From Cetobacterium sp. 2A (lineage in GTDB: Bacteria; Fusobacteriota; Fusobacteriia; Fusobacteriales; Fusobacteriaceae): a stretch of 64,000 nucleotides of DNA. A model generated the notes under the pieces. It worked only from the letters and a program-made list of their open reading frames with translations. It was not told the origin of the DNA and ran no database searches. Below, piece after piece: positions 17,264 through 25,895 of this stretch. The stretch is taken from NCBI RefSeq assembly GCF_014250685.1, contig NZ_JACFAJ010000014.1, positions 94,763 to 158,762 on the forward strand. The letters run 5' to 3'. The translations under genes and the position numbers were made by a program. Within the stretch, counting starts at the first letter, position 1, and each line of letters opens with the position of its first letter.

Positions 17264-18775
17264 TTACATTTCTATATTATATAAATTGTGATGTCCACTG
17301 GATTTATATTCAAATCCCTTAATATTTTTACGAAGTCCTATATTTTCTTTTCTATAAATAGTTGGAATAAGTGGAACTTCGTCATTCAAGATAATTTGTG
17401 CTTTTGAATACAACTCTTTTCTTTTATCTTGGTTCGTCTCTCTTTGTGCCGCTTCTATAATAGAGTCAAGCTCATTTGATTCATAAAAGCTTCTATTTCC
17501 ATTAGCACCTTTTGAAGAGCTGTGTAGTAACGGATAAAGAGCATTATCTGCATCTCCTGTTCCTGCATTCCATCCACCAAGTAACATTTGATGTTCCCCA
17601 TTAGCACTTCTTTGAAGATAAGATCCCCATTCTAAAATTTCTATTTCTAAATCAATTCCTATTTCCTTTAAATTTGACTGAATAATTTGAGCAACCTGAA
17701 TTCTTACGGCATTATCATTTACCCATACTTTTATTTTTTTTGTTGGTTCGTTACTATCTTCCAAAAGTTTTTTAGCAACTTCTTGATTATAGCTATACGA
17801 AGTTAAATCTTGGTCACTTCCAAATACATAAGGACTTACAATCGTTGGAGCAGCTGAAGCTGTTCCTAAGTATATGGCTTCTGCAATTGACTCTTTATCT
17901 ATAGCAGAAGAAATGGCCTGTCTAAACTTTTTATTGTTGAATGGAGCCGTCAAATTATTTAACTGGATAAATTCTGTACTATAGCTTAATTCAGAAATTA
18001 AAGTTAAATCTTGATTTTTTACGATTTGTTCTACATCTATTGGAGCTATCCCATAGGCTATATCAATTTCACCAGTTTCAAGAGCTATCAATCTATTTGT
18101 ATTTTCTGGAATTACTCTAAAAATTATCTTATCAACTTTAGATTTTCCTAAAAAATATTCGTTAAAAGATTCAAGTTCTATATTTTCTCCAGATATCCAA
18201 GCTTTGTATTTGAATGGCCCTGTTCCTAGAGGTTCTTGTCTTACCAACTCCCCTTTATCCAGTGTATATTTTTTATTTTGAATCGCTGTTAAGGGATGAG
18301 CTAGACCATAAAGTATAGGTGTAAAAGTAGATTCTAATTCAATATTTACAGTATTATCGTCTATTTTTGTCACTTTTTTAATTTTTTCAATTACAGATCT
18401 ACTTCCAGGCATAGAAAAAGCTCTTTCTAAACTAAAAATTACATCCTCTACAGTTAACGTTTCTCCGTTGTGGAATTTAACATTATTTTTTATTTTTATT
18501 TGTAAATTTAAATCATCCTTAAACTCCCAACTTTCAGCAAGTTCTGGAACTAATTCACCCTTTGAATTAACCCCTATTAAAGTATTAAAAATTTGTTTTG
18601 TGATTGCTAATGCTGGAACCTCATTATATAAATTAGGATCTAATGATTTTGGCTGAGCTCCCTGAGAAATTTTTAATATTTTTTCATTTGTTTTATTCTC
18701 TTTTTCTTGTTTTCCACATCCTATAAAACTTAGTAATAATATAATCCATAATAAAATATTTTTTTTAAAGTTCAT
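17264..18775 (-). CDS. Peptide ABC transporter substrate-binding lipoprotein (SBP family 5)
   Basis: The 503-residue protein is a family 5 solute-binding protein with a lipoprotein signal ending LLSFIGC (cysteine at about residue 20). Motifs include PKSLDPNLYNEVPALAITK near residue 42, LAESWEFKD, PLGTGPFKYKAW and EILEWGSYLQ. It resembles the protein at 48245-49756 more than the one at 8114-9634. It lies inside an operon with a different type of ABC importer (ribose/nucleoside-type permeases), an uncommon combination, because family 5 proteins normally work with OppBC-type permeases, which are absent here. Confidence 0.9.
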   Translation of the reverse strand: MNFKKNILLWIILLLSFIGCGKQEKENKTNEKILKISQGAQPKSLDPNLYNEVPALAITKQIFNTLIGVNSKGELVPELAESWEFKDDLNLQIKIKNNVKFHNGETLTVEDVIFSLERAFSMPGSRSVIEKIKKVTKIDDNTVNIELESTFTPILYGLAHPLTAIQNKKYTLDKGELVRQEPLGTGPFKYKAWISGENIELESFNEYFLGKSKVDKIIFRVIPENTNRLIALETGEIDIAYGIAPIDVEQIVKNQDLTLISELSYSTEFIQLNNLTAPFNNKKFRQAISSAIDKESIAEAIYLGTASAAPTIVSPYVFGSDQDLTSYSYNQEVAKKLLEDSNEPTKKIKVWVNDNAVRIQVAQIIQSNLKEIGIDLEIEILEWGSYLQRSANGEHQMLLGGWNAGTGDADNALYPLLHSSSKGANGNRSFYESNELDSIIEAAQRETNQDKRKELYSKAQIILNDEVPLIPTIYRKENIGLRKNIKGFEYKSSGHHNLYNIEM

Positions 18776-18801
18776 ATGTCCCCCCGTGTATTTATATCAT
18801 T

Positions 18802-19173
18802 TTAGTTATACTGATTTTCAAATTTTAACCAATCTTCTTTTCCTTCCACAATACCACCAATCGATATATATCCAGTTTTATTTGCTCCTATTTTAAACTT
18901 TTTCTCTATTATTTTATTTGTTCCATCTTCAGTTTTAAAATTGATTTTTATAACATGGCTCGGACCTTTAACGGCAATTTTTGATTTTTTTCCACTGTTT
19001 ACTTTAGTCTCTTTTAATCCATCTATAGAATAAACAATAACTTTTGGTGCTTTAAATTCTGCAACAGACACATTTTCAACAAAAATTTGATGCTGTTGTC
19101 CATAAATATATAGATAGTAAGATCCAATCATCGTGAAAATTATTAAGATTATCCAATTTCGAATTATCTTCAT
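18802..19173 (-). CDS. Small membrane-anchored protein of unknown function in the importer operon
   Basis: The 123-residue protein has one N-terminal membrane segment (about residues 7-25) and a beta-rich extracytoplasmic part of about 95 residues, with IAVKGPSHVIKINF and GYISIGGIVEGKEDWL as its most patterned stretches. I recall a similar small family (DUF6672) beside such transporters in Fusobacteria but cannot confirm it here. The start overlaps the stop of the upstream permease by one base, so it is translationally coupled to the transporter. It may be an accessory or assembly subunit. Confidence 0.65.
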   Translation of the reverse strand: MKIIRNWIILIIFTMIGSYYLYIYGQQHQIFVENVSVAEFKAPKVIVYSIDGLKETKVNSGKKSKIAVKGPSHVIKINFKTEDGTNKIIEKKFKIGANKTGYISIGGIVEGKEDWLKFENQYN

Positions 19174-20276
19174 TAGTTATCACTTCCTTTATTTATATAA
19201 AGTTCGAATGCTTTTTTTCTCTCTTGTTTCTTTTCTTTATCTCTTCTCCATTCGTGTAAAACTAAAACTAATGCAATTATTCCATAAGAAATAAATACTC
19301 TAAAGAACTCTCCTATTTGTGCAGAACCTACAAGTTCTTTTCCTGCTCTTGGAGAAATTATAAACATCAAATGAAATAGTACAACTCCTGTTAAGGCGTT
19401 TGATATACTAGCTTTTACAACTGAAGCTCCTCCAATAAGTAATGCAGCAATTGAAAACATTCCAATTTGTTCATGGCTATTATAAGTATTCATAGTTCCT
19501 ATATTTTGTAAAAATATTATTTGTCCAAAACTAGCAAGTACTGTAGATATAACAATAGCAATTATTCTTGTTCTATCAACCATTATTCCAGATGATTTAG
19601 CAACCTCTATATCTTGTCCGACAGCTCTCATGTCTTGACCAAGTTTTGTCTTTTTTATCCAAATTATAAATATACAAAGTAAAAATATTACAAAGAATGT
19701 CGCAAGTGGAATTGTTTGATCTCCAATTTTAAATGACCAGATATCATCCAATGCTCTTCTAACACCTTTTAAATCAATGGCATTTCTAATTCCAGTTCCT
19801 CTTGAAAGTATCAATTGTGGATTTTTTATTGAAATGAAGTTTCCCATTCCATATAAAACAATTAATTGATAAACTCCATTTACGAAAAATCCAAGCATCA
19901 TCGAAGTAATCATTTCTTTTCCTTTTGCTCTATTTAAAACAGTTCCTCCTACAATTCCTAATAAAATTGCCATTGGAATTGAAATAATTGAAGCGAGTAT
20001 TATTCCTTGAATTCCAACTATGTTCCATTCAGTTATAAAAATAAGAGCTAGTTGACCTGACATTGCACCTAAAATTATTCCAAAGTTAAGCCCCATACCA
20101 GCGATTATTGGTATTAAAAGAGAAAGAACTAAAAAAGAGTTTCTTCCAAGTCTTTCAATAATTTCCTGAACGAGATATGAACCTGTTAATTTAGAAACAG
20201 GAATGGCCGCCATTAAAAATAAAAGTATCATTAATGGAACTATATTATTAATTAAAAAACTTTTTATTTTTTCCAT
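19173..20276 (-). CDS. ABC transporter permease, simple-sugar/nucleoside type (second)
   Basis: The 367-residue protein has nine to ten membrane segments and belongs to BPD_transp_2, the permease family of RbsC and of BmpA-type nucleoside importers. The segment LIPIIAGMGLNFGIILGAMSGQ near residue 53 and AALLIGGASVVKASISNAL near residue 284 are the family hallmarks. It is coupled to its partner permease by a one-base overlap. The C-terminus is strongly basic. Two different permeases plus one tandem ATPase indicate a heterodimeric channel, as in nucleoside or lipoprotein-fed importers. Confidence 0.9.
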   Translation of the reverse strand: MEKIKSFLINNIVPLMILLFLMAAIPVSKLTGSYLVQEIIERLGRNSFLVLSLLIPIIAGMGLNFGIILGAMSGQLALIFITEWNIVGIQGIILASIISIPMAILLGIVGGTVLNRAKGKEMITSMMLGFFVNGVYQLIVLYGMGNFISIKNPQLILSRGTGIRNAIDLKGVRRALDDIWSFKIGDQTIPLATFFVIFLLCIFIIWIKKTKLGQDMRAVGQDIEVAKSSGIMVDRTRIIAIVISTVLASFGQIIFLQNIGTMNTYNSHEQIGMFSIAALLIGGASVVKASISNALTGVVLFHLMFIISPRAGKELVGSAQIGEFFRVFISYGIIALVLVLHEWRRDKEKKQERKKAFELYINKGSDN

Positions 20277-21307
20277 TAGTTGCTTCCTCCTTTTCTTGTA
20301 AGTGCATAAAGTATCATTCCATTTGAAATTATTACTCTTATTGTTTCTGACATATCCGTTTCTATAACACCACTTATAACTATTGGTGTCATTGTAATTA
20401 TCCCTTGAAATAAAAATGTTCCTACTATTACGTTAAATATATTCGCTTTATTTATAGAAGCCCCACCTATTAAAATTGCAGCGATTGCAGGAAATGCCAT
20501 GTAAAATGGTGCTAAATACAGTTGTACAAATCCAAAGCTCTGTTGGTATATAATTATTCCTACTGCCGCTACAACAGTAGAAATGATTATTGATCTCTCT
20601 CTCGTCTTATCAATATCTATTCCTATTGCTTGTGCAAATTTCTCATTACTTCCAACCGCCTTCATAGCCATACCTTTTTTTGTTCTAAAAAATTCATTCA
20701 TAATAAATGCTAATATTAGAAAAAATATTATTTCTCCAATATAAGAAAAATTTTTGGGTAATCCAATCATATTTCCTAAAATCTTATCCCAATAACTTTC
20801 TATACTTATCGTTGTACGAAGTCCTTCTCCACCATATGCCCAAATCATATTGGGCTTCTTAAATGGTAAAATTATCCACATAATACACATTAGAGCTACA
20901 GATGAGAACCCTATATACGTAGCTATCATCATCTCTCCACCCTTTACTTTATTCAGTATTTTTCCATAAAGAGATCCAAAAACAATCGCAAAAGGAATAG
21001 AGATAAAAATAGCTCCTAAAAATCCAAAAATTCCAGTTAATCCAAGTTCTATACTTATAACTGCTCCTAACAGTCCTGCCTCTATTCCAAGGGGCATTCC
21101 AAAATTAAGTCCAGTTCCTGATTGTATCATTGGAATCAGTGATAAAACTAGAACTACATTCATTCCAAATCTTATTAGAGTATCATTGAAAGCTACTTTT
21201 AAATTTATTCCAACAAATGGAGCAATTATATAAAGCGACAAAAGAAAAACTCCTATTATGATTCTTGGAAGACCTACATTATTTATTATTTTTTTTATAT
21301 TACTCAT
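20276..21307 (-). CDS. ABC transporter permease, simple-sugar/nucleoside type (first)
   Basis: This 343-residue membrane protein is the partner of the next permease and shares its layout, including GTGLNFGMPLGIEAGLLGA near residue 63 and AAILIGGASINKANIFN near residue 280. I chose the ATG at 21307 because AGGTGAGG precedes it by a few bases; a GTG three codons earlier has no separate site. The start overlaps the ATPase stop by eight bases. It forms one half of the transmembrane channel. Confidence 0.9.
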   Translation of the reverse strand: MSNIKKIINNVGLPRIIIGVFLLSLYIIAPFVGINLKVAFNDTLIRFGMNVVLVLSLIPMIQSGTGLNFGMPLGIEAGLLGAVISIELGLTGIFGFLGAIFISIPFAIVFGSLYGKILNKVKGGEMMIATYIGFSSVALMCIMWIILPFKKPNMIWAYGGEGLRTTISIESYWDKILGNMIGLPKNFSYIGEIIFFLILAFIMNEFFRTKKGMAMKAVGSNEKFAQAIGIDIDKTRERSIIISTVVAAVGIIIYQQSFGFVQLYLAPFYMAFPAIAAILIGGASINKANIFNVIVGTFLFQGIITMTPIVISGVIETDMSETIRVIISNGMILYALTRKGGSN

Positions 21308-22889
21308 TTTCCTCACCTTTCAGTCCAACCATCATTTTTCCAAATTTTAACAAATTATCTTCTGGAGACAATATTCCAGCTATCTCGCCCTCTGTCACTA
21401 TAGCTATTCTGTGGCAAATATCTCTTAATTCTTCTATCTCAGAAGAAGTTATAATAATTGTTGTTCCTTTTTCTTCGTTATATTCTCTTAACGTTTCAAG
21501 AACTAATTTTTTGGCTCCTACATCTATTCCACGAGTTGGTTCAGATACAAATAAAACTTCAGGATTCATTGTAAATGCCTTAGCCAAACAAACTTTTTGT
21601 TGATTACCACCACTTAATTCGCCAGTTTTTTGTTTTCCATTCGTACATCTTATTTCAAGTTTTTCAATATATTTTTTAGAATTTTTTTCAATTTCTTTAT
21701 CATCAATTACTTGAAATAGTCCACCTAATTTTTTCTTTAAAAATTCATTTTTTATTTCTATAGCTGGATAAGCAATATTTTCATCAATACTTTTATCTAA
21801 AATTAATCCTACACCTTTTCTATCTTCTGATACAAAATATAATCCTTTTTTTAGTTGATCTATAGGTGTATTTAACTGTAGACTCTCTCCATTAAACTTT
21901 ATTGTTCCGCCTGAAGTTGCAAGACCCATAACTCCATTTGCTATTCCTATTTTTCCTTGCCCTGCCATTCCACCAATTCCTAAAATTTCACCCTTTTTAA
22001 CTTTTAAATTTACATTTTTTACTATTTCACCTGGCATATCAACCCATAAATTCTCTATATCTAAAATATTTTTTTCCTCAGAAAAATTTTTTCTTTTCTT
22101 TTTCGTATGATCTATTTTTCTTCCTATCATCCACTCAGTAATTTCGTTAACATTAGTTTCTTTAGTTGAAATTTCGTTTATTAAAACTCCATCTCTTAAG
22201 ACTACAACTTTATCACATACTGTCATAATTTCATCTAATCTATGCGTAATAAAAAGTATGGATATTCCTTCATCTGCTAATCTTCTCATTGTCTTAAGAA
22301 GAATATCAGCCTCTGTTTCTGTAAGAACTGCTGTTGGTTCATCTAGTATAAGTAATTTTGTATTTTTTCTTTCTATTTCCCTAGCTATTTCTGTAAATTG
22401 TTTATGGGCAACCGACATCTCACTAACAACCGTTTCAGGATTAATTTGTACTCCTAAATGAGAAAATGCAACCGTTGCTCTCTCTTCTATTTTTTCCATA
22501 TTTAACTGATTTAATTTTTCTCCAAACAATTCTTTAAAAATTGATTTATTTGTTGTCTCTCTATTAAGGACTATATTTTCTGAAGCTGTAAATCCAGGAA
22601 TTAATGAAAACTCTTGATGAACCATTCCTATTCCAGATTCTAAGGCATCAAAAGAAGAACTAAAATTTATTTCTTTCCCTTGAAATAATATTTTTCCGTT
22701 ATATCCTCCTGTACTAGCTATAACAGGCATTCCAAATATAATTTTCATTAAAGTAGATTTTCCTGCTCCATTTTCCCCAACTAATCCAATTATTTCCCCT
22801 GTTCTTACTTCCATATTTATATTTTTTAATACTTGGTTTTCCCCAAAACTTTTAGACAAACCCTCAATTTTAAGTAATATTTCTTCCAA
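21300..22889 (-). CDS. ABC transporter ATP-binding protein, tandem domain (RbsA/BmpA-importer type)
   Basis: A 529-residue tandem ATPase. The first domain has GENGAGKS (about residue 37), an altered signature (MSVAHKQF) and Walker B ending LLILDEPTAVL. The second has a degenerate P-loop (GMAGQGKIG), LSGGNQQK and VSEPTRGID, with serine in place of the usual aspartate before the Walker B glutamate. The best start is TTG at 22889, four bases after GAGGTGAG; a longer frame beginning at 22925 lacks a site. It powers the two downstream permeases. Confidence 0.92.
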   Translation of the reverse strand: MEEILLKIEGLSKSFGENQVLKNINMEVRTGEIIGLVGENGAGKSTLMKIIFGMPVIASTGGYNGKILFQGKEINFSSSFDALESGIGMVHQEFSLIPGFTASENIVLNRETTNKSIFKELFGEKLNQLNMEKIEERATVAFSHLGVQINPETVVSEMSVAHKQFTEIAREIERKNTKLLILDEPTAVLTETEADILLKTMRRLADEGISILFITHRLDEIMTVCDKVVVLRDGVLINEISTKETNVNEITEWMIGRKIDHTKKKRKNFSEEKNILDIENLWVDMPGEIVKNVNLKVKKGEILGIGGMAGQGKIGIANGVMGLATSGGTIKFNGESLQLNTPIDQLKKGLYFVSEDRKGVGLILDKSIDENIAYPAIEIKNEFLKKKLGGLFQVIDDKEIEKNSKKYIEKLEIRCTNGKQKTGELSGGNQQKVCLAKAFTMNPEVLFVSEPTRGIDVGAKKLVLETLREYNEEKGTTIIITSSEIEELRDICHRIAIVTEGEIAGILSPEDNLLKFGKMMVGLKGEENE

Positions 22890-22978
22890 TCTACTCACCT
22901 CATAAAAAAGTAGCCACCAACCCATATATTTAACTTAGGTCAGTGGCAAACTCTATATTTATTTTTGTTTTAATTATT

Positions 22979-24157
22979 CTATTGAATCGTAAAATATTTT
23001 TCTGGAACTTCTGAAGTTGTCATTTTCATATATCCTTTTCCAAATACATAAGTATCTTGATAAAGTAAGAAGAAATTTTCTCTTTCCACACCTTTAGTAT
23101 CTACATATGCACTTCCATTCCATCCAGCTCCCGGAGTATTTTTTTCAAATGTATTTTTTATAGAATCAAAATCTAAAATATCAGTTCCATTTTCTATTAC
23201 ATCTTGAATATGATTTCCTAAAGCAACTGTCGAACTGAAGTTATAAGAATATGCCCATGTTCCCATTCTTCCACTTCCACCTTTTTCTCCTACAGTTTTT
23301 TCAACCTTTGCTAATATTTTTGGCCAATTTCCCTTTTCATCTTCTGAGAAATTAATTCCTAATGCTCCAGGATATCCCATTGTAGGTGATGGTAAATCCG
23401 CTTCAATAAAATATCCACCTTTTTCTGCTATTCTTTTTAAAAGAGGCTCTGTATGAGCGTCGTTAGTAGCAAAGAAAGCAACATCAGTTCCATATTTATT
23501 TATCCAACTTGGTACTTGCTCAAGTATATATTGTTGAGCTCCTGCAATTCCAACATCACTAACTGGATCTGGAGCTGTCATGTCTATAAATTCTAATCCT
23601 AACTCTTTAGAAGCTTCAGACATAATATTTCTTCTTCTAGATAGTAATTCATAACTCATATGTCTTGGAAATGATATATGCATAAATTTTTTAGCACCTA
23701 AATCTTTTGCTGCTTTTACAATTAAATATCCTCTAGCAACATTATCTGGGTTAGTAACAAGATCTGAAACTTCTGTTATCATTTCTGGATCTTCATGTGG
23801 TGAGTTAGCTACCAATAAAATATCTGGTCTTTTCTCTCTTATTCTTCTAAAAGCTTCAACTGTTCCCGGAATAGCCTCTACAACTAAAACTGCTTTCATT
23901 TTTGGATCATCTGCTAATCCAACCATCTGAGAAATTGTAGTTTCCATTTCTTGCATAAAATTATCTGGATACGTAACATGAATTACTTTTCCACCCTTAT
24001 CGGCAGATCCATAAAGTTCTATAAGTTTTTCTGCTCCACGAAGGCCATCTTCAGATTGAGACACGGTTCCAGAAACAACTCCTATATGATAGTCTTCCGC
24101 TGAAAAACCAACTAATGAAATTATAAAAGTAAACACCAATAATAACCATTTTTTCAT
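22979..24157 (-). CDS. DUF3798-type periplasmic binding protein
   Basis: The 392-residue protein has a signal peptide of about 20 residues ending in GFSA and a long mature part that looks like a type I periplasmic-binding fold: YHIGVVSGTVSQSEDGLRGAE at the start, then KAVLVVEAIPGTVEAFRRI, VAFFATNDAHTEP and FSEDEKGNWPKIL. I match it to the uncharacterised DUF3798 family. It is the first gene of the operon and supplies the only non-family-5 binding protein, so it is the likely partner of the ribose-type permeases. The ligand is unknown. There is no lipobox, so it should be soluble in the periplasm. Confidence 0.85.
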   Translation of the reverse strand: MKKWLLLVFTFIISLVGFSAEDYHIGVVSGTVSQSEDGLRGAEKLIELYGSADKGGKVIHVTYPDNFMQEMETTISQMVGLADDPKMKAVLVVEAIPGTVEAFRRIREKRPDILLVANSPHEDPEMITEVSDLVTNPDNVARGYLIVKAAKDLGAKKFMHISFPRHMSYELLSRRRNIMSEASKELGLEFIDMTAPDPVSDVGIAGAQQYILEQVPSWINKYGTDVAFFATNDAHTEPLLKRIAEKGGYFIEADLPSPTMGYPGALGINFSEDEKGNWPKILAKVEKTVGEKGGSGRMGTWAYSYNFSSTVALGNHIQDVIENGTDILDFDSIKNTFEKNTPGAGWNGSAYVDTKGVERENFFLLYQDTYVFGKGYMKMTTSEVPEKYFTIQ

Positions 24158-24246
24158 AATTTTCTCCTCCTCTTAAAATGTATTCCAGTATCACTACTTT
24201 GTTTCAGTTTTAAAAAAATATTTTTATAAATTTTATATTTTAAAAG

Positions 24247-24275
24247 ATATTAACTCATTTTTTGAAAAATAGCAA
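24247..24275 (-). promoter_or_regulatory. Candidate promoter of the DUF3798 importer operon
   Basis: On the minus strand TTGCTA (24275-24270) and TAATAT (24252-24247) are 17 bases apart. The 10-bp palindrome ACATTAATGT (24277-24286) sits directly beside the -35 box. Confidence 0.45.
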
Positions 24276-24323
24276 CACATTAATGTTATTTTTTTAATAT
24301 CATTGTACAAATAAAATATATTT

Positions 24324-24344
24324 AGTTAGTTTATACCACTAACT
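24324..24344. repeat. Inverted repeat in the divergent promoter region
   Basis: AGTTAGT (24324-24330) and ACTAACT (24338-24344) are exact inverted copies separated by seven bases. They lie between two divergent promoters and have no T-run, so an operator is more likely than a terminator. Confidence 0.4.
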
Positions 24345-24361
24345 TTGTGAAAATAAGATTG

Positions 24362-24390
24362 TTGCATTTTAAAATAACGCATGTTATAAT
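24362..24390 (+). promoter_or_regulatory. Promoter of the chalcone-isomerase-like gene
   Basis: TTGCAT (24362-24367) and TATAAT (24385-24390) are 17 bases apart, with an upstream TG making an extended -10. The start site should be near 24397, followed by a GGGGGG ribosome site. Confidence 0.75.
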
Positions 24391-24420
24391 ACTAGCGTAA
24401 TTTATATTAGGGGGGATTTT

Positions 24421-24939
24421 ATGAAAAAACTTTTTTTATTATTTTTACTTATTACAAGTTGTACATTTGCACTAAATTTTAATAACGAAACATACATTTT
24501 AAATGGAACAGGAGTTAGAAAAAAAGCAATAATTAAGCTCTACACTGCTAATCTTTATCTAAAAGAGAAAAATTCAAATGCTCAAAATATTCTTGAATCT
24601 AAAGAACCAATGTTAATAGAACTAACTATAAATTCAAGTTTAATTACTAGTGACGATATGAAAGAAGCAATAAATGATGGTTTTAAAAATTCGGCTACTA
24701 ACTTTTCTAAATTACAAAAAAGAATTGATGAATTTAATGAAGTGTTTGTAAAAGAAAAAATTATCAAAAATGATATTTTTAAATTTGAATCTAAAGATAA
24801 AAATATAATTGTCTATAAAAATGAAATGTTTCTTACTAAAATCGAGGGACAAGATTTTAAAGAAGCTTTATTCGGTATTTGGCTAGGAGAAAATCCTATT
24901 GATAAAAATTTAAAACTAAATTTATTAAAATCTAAATAA
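24421..24939 (+). CDS. Secreted chalcone-isomerase-like protein
   Basis: The 172-residue protein has a signal peptide of about 18 residues ending in TFA. The rest matches the bacterial chalcone isomerase-like fold (Chalcone_3): YILNGTGVRKKAIIKLYTANLYL near residue 25, and the C-terminal FKEALFGIWLGENPID that is highly typical. True chalcone isomerase chemistry is not expected in bacteria like this; the family is widespread, periplasmic and unassigned, with fatty-acid binding suggested for some relatives. It is monocistronic, with its own extended -10 promoter and a terminator shared with the convergent HutD-like gene. Confidence 0.82.
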   Translation: MKKLFLLFLLITSCTFALNFNNETYILNGTGVRKKAIIKLYTANLYLKEKNSNAQNILESKEPMLIELTINSSLITSDDMKEAINDGFKNSATNFSKLQKRIDEFNEVFVKEKIIKNDIFKFESKDKNIIVYKNEMFLTKIEGQDFKEALFGIWLGENPIDKNLKLNLLKSK

Positions 24940-24968
24940 AAAGATAGGGATAAAATCCCTATCTTTTT
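24938..24968. terminator. Bidirectional terminator
   Basis: A 14-bp perfect stem (24938-24951 with 24955-24968) has a three-base loop and A/T runs on both sides. It serves the converging chalcone-isomerase-like and HutD-like genes. Confidence 0.88.
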
Positions 24969-25522
24969 ATAACTTTTATTAAAATAACTTTTCCTTTAAT
25001 ACTACATTTTTTTTCATCAAGTTCTCTTAAAAGTAAAAGTTCCTTAGATTTTAACACTATATCTTGATTTTCAAATTTAATCTCTGAAATTCCATCATAA
25101 TTATAAATATAATTATCTCTAAATATTTCTATCTCTTCAAACTCTTTATTATCAATAATTTTTGCCTCTATATTGTATTTATTTTTTTTATAGATAACAT
25201 TAAAATCTTCTGAAATTTGTAAAGCTTTCGATTTTGTAGAATCATTTCCAGAAAATTCATGTATTTTAAATTCCTTTAAATTTTCAAATTTTGAATTTTT
25301 ACTTGATATTTCAATACTTCCTTTTAATATAACCAAAATTCTTTCGTAACCACGATAAAATGTAAAATCATTTTCCCCAGGATTTATAGAAGCTACTGAA
25401 ATTCTTATATCAAAATCATCTTTTACAGTATAATTATCAGGTTTTATATATAATTGCGCTGTCAGTCCGCCACTCCACTGCGTTTTTGTTGCATTCGAAT
25501 ATTTTATAATTTCAAATTTCAT
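24959..25522 (-). CDS. HutD/Ves family protein
   Basis: The 187-residue protein matches the HutD (Ves) cupin-like family: SNATKTQWSGGLTAQLYI near residue 8, where the W-S-G-G is characteristic, then FDIRISVASINPGENDFTFYRGYERILVIL with its conserved R-x-S and ER pair. HutD occurs with histidine-degradation genes in many bacteria, but no hut genes are present here. Its biochemical role is poorly defined. It has no operon partner and converges on the chalcone-isomerase-like gene. Confidence 0.85.
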   Translation of the reverse strand: MKFEIIKYSNATKTQWSGGLTAQLYIKPDNYTVKDDFDIRISVASINPGENDFTFYRGYERILVILKGSIEISSKNSKFENLKEFKIHEFSGNDSTKSKALQISEDFNVIYKKNKYNIEAKIIDNKEFEEIEIFRDNYIYNYDGISEIKFENQDIVLKSKELLLLRELDEKKCSIKGKVILIKVIKR

Positions 25523-25653
25523 TTTCTCCCCTTCATTAACTTTATTTATATATTATACCTCTTAATTAAAATATATATAATCAAAATTTAATCCCAACAA
25601 ATTCATTTTATAAATGGTATAATAATAAAAATGAATAATGAGATAAAAGACAA

Positions 25654-25682
25654 TTGAAAAAAAAAGTAGATTATGTTACAAT
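25654..25682 (+). promoter_or_regulatory. Promoter of the guanine riboswitch operon
   Basis: TTGAAA (25654-25659) and TACAAT (25677-25682) are 17 bases apart, with a TG making an extended -10. The expected start near 25690 leaves about 30 bases before the aptamer. Confidence 0.7.
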
Positions 25683-25722
25683 TATTAAAATTAGAAACAT
25701 CTAAAAAACAATAATAATAAAG

Positions 25723-25797
25723 TTTACTCATATATCTTGGTAATATGGTCCAAGAGTCTCTACGTTTTCGCCGTAAAAGAAAACGCTATGGGTAGAA
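25723..25797 (+). promoter_or_regulatory. Purine riboswitch aptamer, guanine class
   Basis: The sequence has all three purine-riboswitch helices. P1 pairs TACTCATA with TATGGGTA. P2 pairs TCTTGG with CCAAGA around the loop AATATGG. P3 pairs GTTTTC with GAAAAC around a CCGTAAA loop. L2 and L3 are close to consensus, so the loop-loop contact should form. The J2/3 segment reads GTCTCTAC, keeping U47 and U51. The base equivalent to position 74 is C (25786), which specifies guanine or hypoxanthine rather than adenine. Small deviations: J1/2 is one base short, and the base equivalent to 73 is G. It precedes a deaminase and a purine permease and is followed by a terminator. Confidence 0.93.
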
Positions 25798-25849
25798 CTT
25801 ATACTATATAAATATATCCTAACTATTTAGAAAGTATAGATTCTATCCA
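25789..25849 (+). promoter_or_regulatory. Alternative antiterminator pairing of the guanine riboswitch
   Basis: TGGGTAGAA (25789-25797), which contains the 3' strand of P1, can pair over nine positions with TTCTATCCA (25841-25849), including one G-U. TATACT (25800-25805) can pair with AGTATA (25833-25838). This fold excludes both P1 and the terminator, so guanine binding should switch the operon off. Confidence 0.7.
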
Positions 25850-25869
25850 CACAGAGTCTATACTTTTTT
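25831..25869 (+). terminator. Riboswitch-controlled intrinsic terminator
   Basis: A 14-bp stem (25831-25844 with 25853-25866, one wobble) is followed by six T (25864-25869), 27 bases before the start codon of the deaminase gene. Its left arm is shared with the antiterminator. Confidence 0.85.
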
Positions 25870-25895
25870 ATTTACAAAAATTATTGGAGGATAAT

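Noticed and set aside
20870..20880. A perfect TTATCCACA DnaA-box word
   Set aside because: It lies alone inside a permease gene, far from the iterons, with no cluster of boxes, so a role in replication is unlikely.
22889..22925. A longer start for the tandem ATPase (ATG at 22925)
   Set aside because: No ribosome site precedes it, whereas the TTG at 22889 has GAGGTGAG at good spacing and gives the usual family N-terminus.
22905..22947. Small GCCAC/GTGGC hairpin between the DUF3798 gene and the ATPase gene
   Set aside because: Only five base pairs with a long loop; too weak to call an attenuator.
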